In this document: in pieces, positions 62,371 to 64,000 of the stretch
How positions within the stretch are numbered: the stretch's first letter is position 1
How the letters are laid out: every line of letters starts with the position of its first letter
DNA from: Streptomyces chromofuscus
Lineage (GTDB): Bacteria; Actinomycetota; Actinomycetes; Streptomycetales; Streptomycetaceae
Reading direction: 5' to 3'
NCBI RefSeq assembly: GCF_015160875.1
Contig: NZ_CP063374.1
Span: 3,224,001 to 3,288,000 of the forward strand
DNA length: 64,000 nucleotides
Made by a program: the position numbers and the translations under genes
The notes under the pieces: model-generated
What the model saw: only the letters and a program-made list of their open reading frames with translations
Database searches by the model: none
What the model was told of the DNA's origin: nothing

Positions 62371-63453
62371 CTACTGATCCGAAGAGAACCGCACCGCGCC
62401 CCCCGGAATACGCGCGTCGCACCACACGCGAGCCCCCTCGCGGAGCTCGTTGTCCGGACCGATGACCGCGCCGTCGCCGATGACCGTCCCGGTGAGGACG
62501 GAGCGTTGGCCGATGCGGGCGCGGGTCCCGATCAGGGAGTCGGTGATCACCGCGCCGGGCTCGATGACCGCGCCCGGCAGGATCGTGCTGCCGAAGACCC
62601 GCGCGCCCCCGGCGACGAACGCCCCCTCGCCCACCACCGTGCCGCCGGCCAGTTTCGCGTCCGGCGCCACCGTCGCCGTGGGAAGGACGAGGCGGTCGCC
62701 GCAACGCCCCGGCACCGCCGGGGACGGCGCCCGGCCCAGCACCAGGTCCGCCGAGCCGCGCACGAACGCGGCCGGCGTCCCCAGGTCCAGCCAGTACGTG
62801 GAGTCGACCATCCCCTGCAGGTGCGCCCCCGCCGACAGCAGGTCCGGGAAGGTCTCTCGTTCGACCGATACCGGCCTGCCCACCGGAATGGTGTCGATGA
62901 CCGAGCGGCGGAAGACGTACGCCCCCGCGTTGATCTGGTCGGTGACGATCTCCTCCGGCGTCTGCGGCTTCTCCAGGAACGCCGTCACCCGCCCCGTCTC
63001 GTCCGTCGGCACCAGCCCGTACGCCCGCGGATCCGTCACCTGCGTCAGGTGCAGGGAGACGTCCGCCCCCGTCGTCTCGTGCGTGCGCACCAGCGCCCTG
63101 ATGTCCAGCCCCGTCAGGATGTCCCCGTTGAAGACGAGTATCGGATCGTCAGGCCCGGAGTGCAGCCGCGACGCCACGTTCCGGATCGCGCCGCCCGTGC
63201 CGAGCGGCTCCTCCTCCGTGACGTACTCGATGTGCAGTCCCAGCGACGAGCCGTCCGCGAAGTGCGGCTCGAAGACCTCCGCCAGATAGGACGTGGCGAG
63301 CACGATGTGCTCCACGCCCGCCGCCCTGGCACGCGCCAACTGGTGCGTGAGGAACGGCACCCCCGCCGCCCTGATCATCGGCTTCGGCGTGTGCACCGTG
63401 ACTGGGCGCAGCCGGGTGCCCTTGCCGCCGACCAGGAGGATCGCTTCTGTCAC
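62371..63453 (-). CDS. manC: Mannose-1-phosphate guanylyltransferase-like nucleotidyltransferase
   Basis: A 360-residue sugar-nucleotide pyrophosphorylase. The N-terminal domain has LLVGGKGTRLRPVTVHTPKP, FNGDILTGLDIRAL and EKPQTPEEIVTDQINAG; the C-terminal half is a left-handed beta-helix with hexapeptide repeats (VVGEGAFVAGGARVFGSTIL). It is the homologue of ManC/RmlA2 (Rv3264c) that makes GDP-mannose from mannose-1-phosphate, completing the manA-manB route in this window. It starts at GTG 63453; AGGAAG is about 12 nt upstream. Some family members make dTDP- or UDP-sugars instead. Confidence 0.9.
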   Translation of the reverse strand: MTEAILLVGGKGTRLRPVTVHTPKPMIRAAGVPFLTHQLARARAAGVEHIVLATSYLAEVFEPHFADGSSLGLHIEYVTEEEPLGTGGAIRNVASRLHSGPDDPILVFNGDILTGLDIRALVRTHETTGADVSLHLTQVTDPRAYGLVPTDETGRVTAFLEKPQTPEEIVTDQINAGAYVFRRSVIDTIPVGRPVSVERETFPDLLSAGAHLQGMVDSTYWLDLGTPAAFVRGSADLVLGRAPSPAVPGRCGDRLVLPTATVAPDAKLAGGTVVGEGAFVAGGARVFGSTILPGAVIEPGAVITDSLIGTRARIGQRSVLTGTVIGDGAVIGPDNELREGARVWCDARIPGGAVRFSSDQ

Positions 63454-63695
63454 CTGTCGTCTCTGCTTCCTGCCGGGACCGGCCGAAGTGTCCTTCGGCC
63501 GGCCAGTGTATGCAGACCGATGTCCGGTGCCTTCGACGGCAGTACGCCCTCACCGAAAGCCCTCCCCTGAACATGTCCGCCCCATGGGTCCGCCAAGTGC
63601 GCCCGCTGCGCATCTGTGCCGAACACGTCCGTCGAATGCGCCCTTTCGCACGCCCCCCCGCCGCACGCCCCGGCCTCACGACACGCTCCCGGCTC
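63454..63695. other. Promoter gap upstream of the guanylyltransferase gene
   Basis: 242 bp between two genes on the minus strand. It contains GAACATGTCCGCC (63569) and a related GAACACGTCCGTC about 60 bp later, possibly a repeated binding site. No gene is seen. Confidence 0.35.
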
Positions 63696-64000
63696 TCAGA
63701 GCCGCCCCTGGAAGCGTGACGCATGCTCACGGATCGCTCCGAGCTTGCCGTACAGGAGCTTGCCTGGGCAGTCCGTCGCGAAACCGTCCCGATGGCCCGA
63801 GATCACATTCAGTCGCACGTTCGTACCCTTTTTGAAGAGGTTGCCACCCCCGGACTTCAGGTAGGTCTTGGCTCCGGGATCCGCTCCGAACAGGCCGAGC
63901 TTCCAGGCCGCCAACTGCGCGATGGCCTTCACCGTTGTCTCCGACGGTGACGTGGAGTTGAACGTGCCGATAACGGCGATCCCCATGCTGTCGTCGTTGA
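63696..64000 (-). CDS. Peptidoglycan recognition/N-acetylmuramoyl-L-alanine amidase domain protein (5' part beyond window)
   Basis: The last 101 residues of a protein with an amidase_2/PGRP fold. NDDSMGIAVIGTFN and ISGHRDGFATDCPGKLLY are the end of the zinc-amidase domain, with the conserved His-Arg-Asp and the cysteine of DCPG. The frame is open through the window edge, so the ATG at 63986 is internal. It probably hydrolyses or binds peptidoglycan outside the cell. Confidence 0.88.
   Translation of the reverse strand, partial: NDDSMGIAVIGTFNSTSPSETTVKAIAQLAAWKLGLFGADPGAKTYLKSGGGNLFKKGTNVRLNVISGHRDGFATDCPGKLLYGKLGAIREHASRFQGRL

Overview
The window is chromosomal DNA from a Streptomyces (very high GC, GTG starts, strong GC skew in third codon positions). 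A whiB gene, lpqB-mtrB-mtrA, the coenzyme F420 genes fbiA-fbiB and an actinobacterial rRNA operon all fit this. The gene order closely resembles, from memory, the S. coelicolor SCO2995-SCO3040 region, that is core-arm housekeeping DNA rather than a mobile island. No transposase, integrase, tRNA or CRISPR array was seen. Both ends are cut inside genes: a TetR regulator on the left and a peptidoglycan-recognition/amidase gene on the right.

Layout. 0-2.4 kb: a TetR regulator divergent from a TagGH/Wzm-Wzt-like polysaccharide ABC exporter pair. 2.4-7.4 kb: the 180-kDa-class NAD-glutamate dehydrogenase. 7.4-11.3 kb: a sparsely coded stretch with a DJ-1/PfpI gene, a 42-bp tandem repeat array, a HAD hydrolase, a DUF6912 protein and an Rv3235-like protein. 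11.5-19.4 kb: secA, a GNAT acetyltransferase, a YcaQ-type glycosylase, an orphan NarL-type response regulator, the long hibernation factor hpf and comF. 19.7-25.6 kb: the lpqB-mtrB-mtrA operon and mtnA. 25.8-31.5 kb: an overlapping operon DUF7847-like/DUF4129/DUF4350/MoxR/DUF58. 31.5-36.7 kb: a 16S-23S-5S operon on the minus strand with its promoters to about 37.1 kb. 37.2-39.4 kb: spoIIM-like and RDD genes, the usual partners of the MoxR cluster. 39.4-48.6 kb: a hypothetical gene, ahcY, a signal-peptidase-like protein, a CDF transporter, manA, a SIS-domain gene, trm112 and manB. 48.7-57.3 kb: a lactate permease, DUF3499, a zincin-like protein, DUF5719, a giant glycosyltransferase and whiB. 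57.3-64 kb: cysteine dioxygenase, fbiA-fbiB, an AlkA-type glycosylase, a mannose-1-phosphate guanylyltransferase-like gene and the partial amidase.

How the parts fit. Envelope biogenesis dominates: the ABC exporter, SecA, the MtrAB/LpqB signalling system, the MoxR/SpoIIM/RDD membrane cluster, mannose activation (manA-manB-manC-like) and the giant membrane glycosyltransferase. A second theme is sulfur and methyl recycling: mtnA, ahcY and cysteine dioxygenase. The secA-hpf-comF-lpqB-mtrBA-ahcY-manA-manB-DUF3499-whiB-fbiAB-manC order is an ancient actinobacterial block, also found in mycobacteria. The MoxR cluster plus the rRNA operon sits inside it.

The most noteworthy observations are: the rRNA operon splitting the MoxR cluster; the 42-bp hairpin-bearing repeat array; an in-frame, TGT-rich candidate leader upstream of cysteine dioxygenase; a signal-peptidase-like protein lacking its catalytic lysine; and several unexplained palindromes at promoters. 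I do not see a clear new defence or mobile system.
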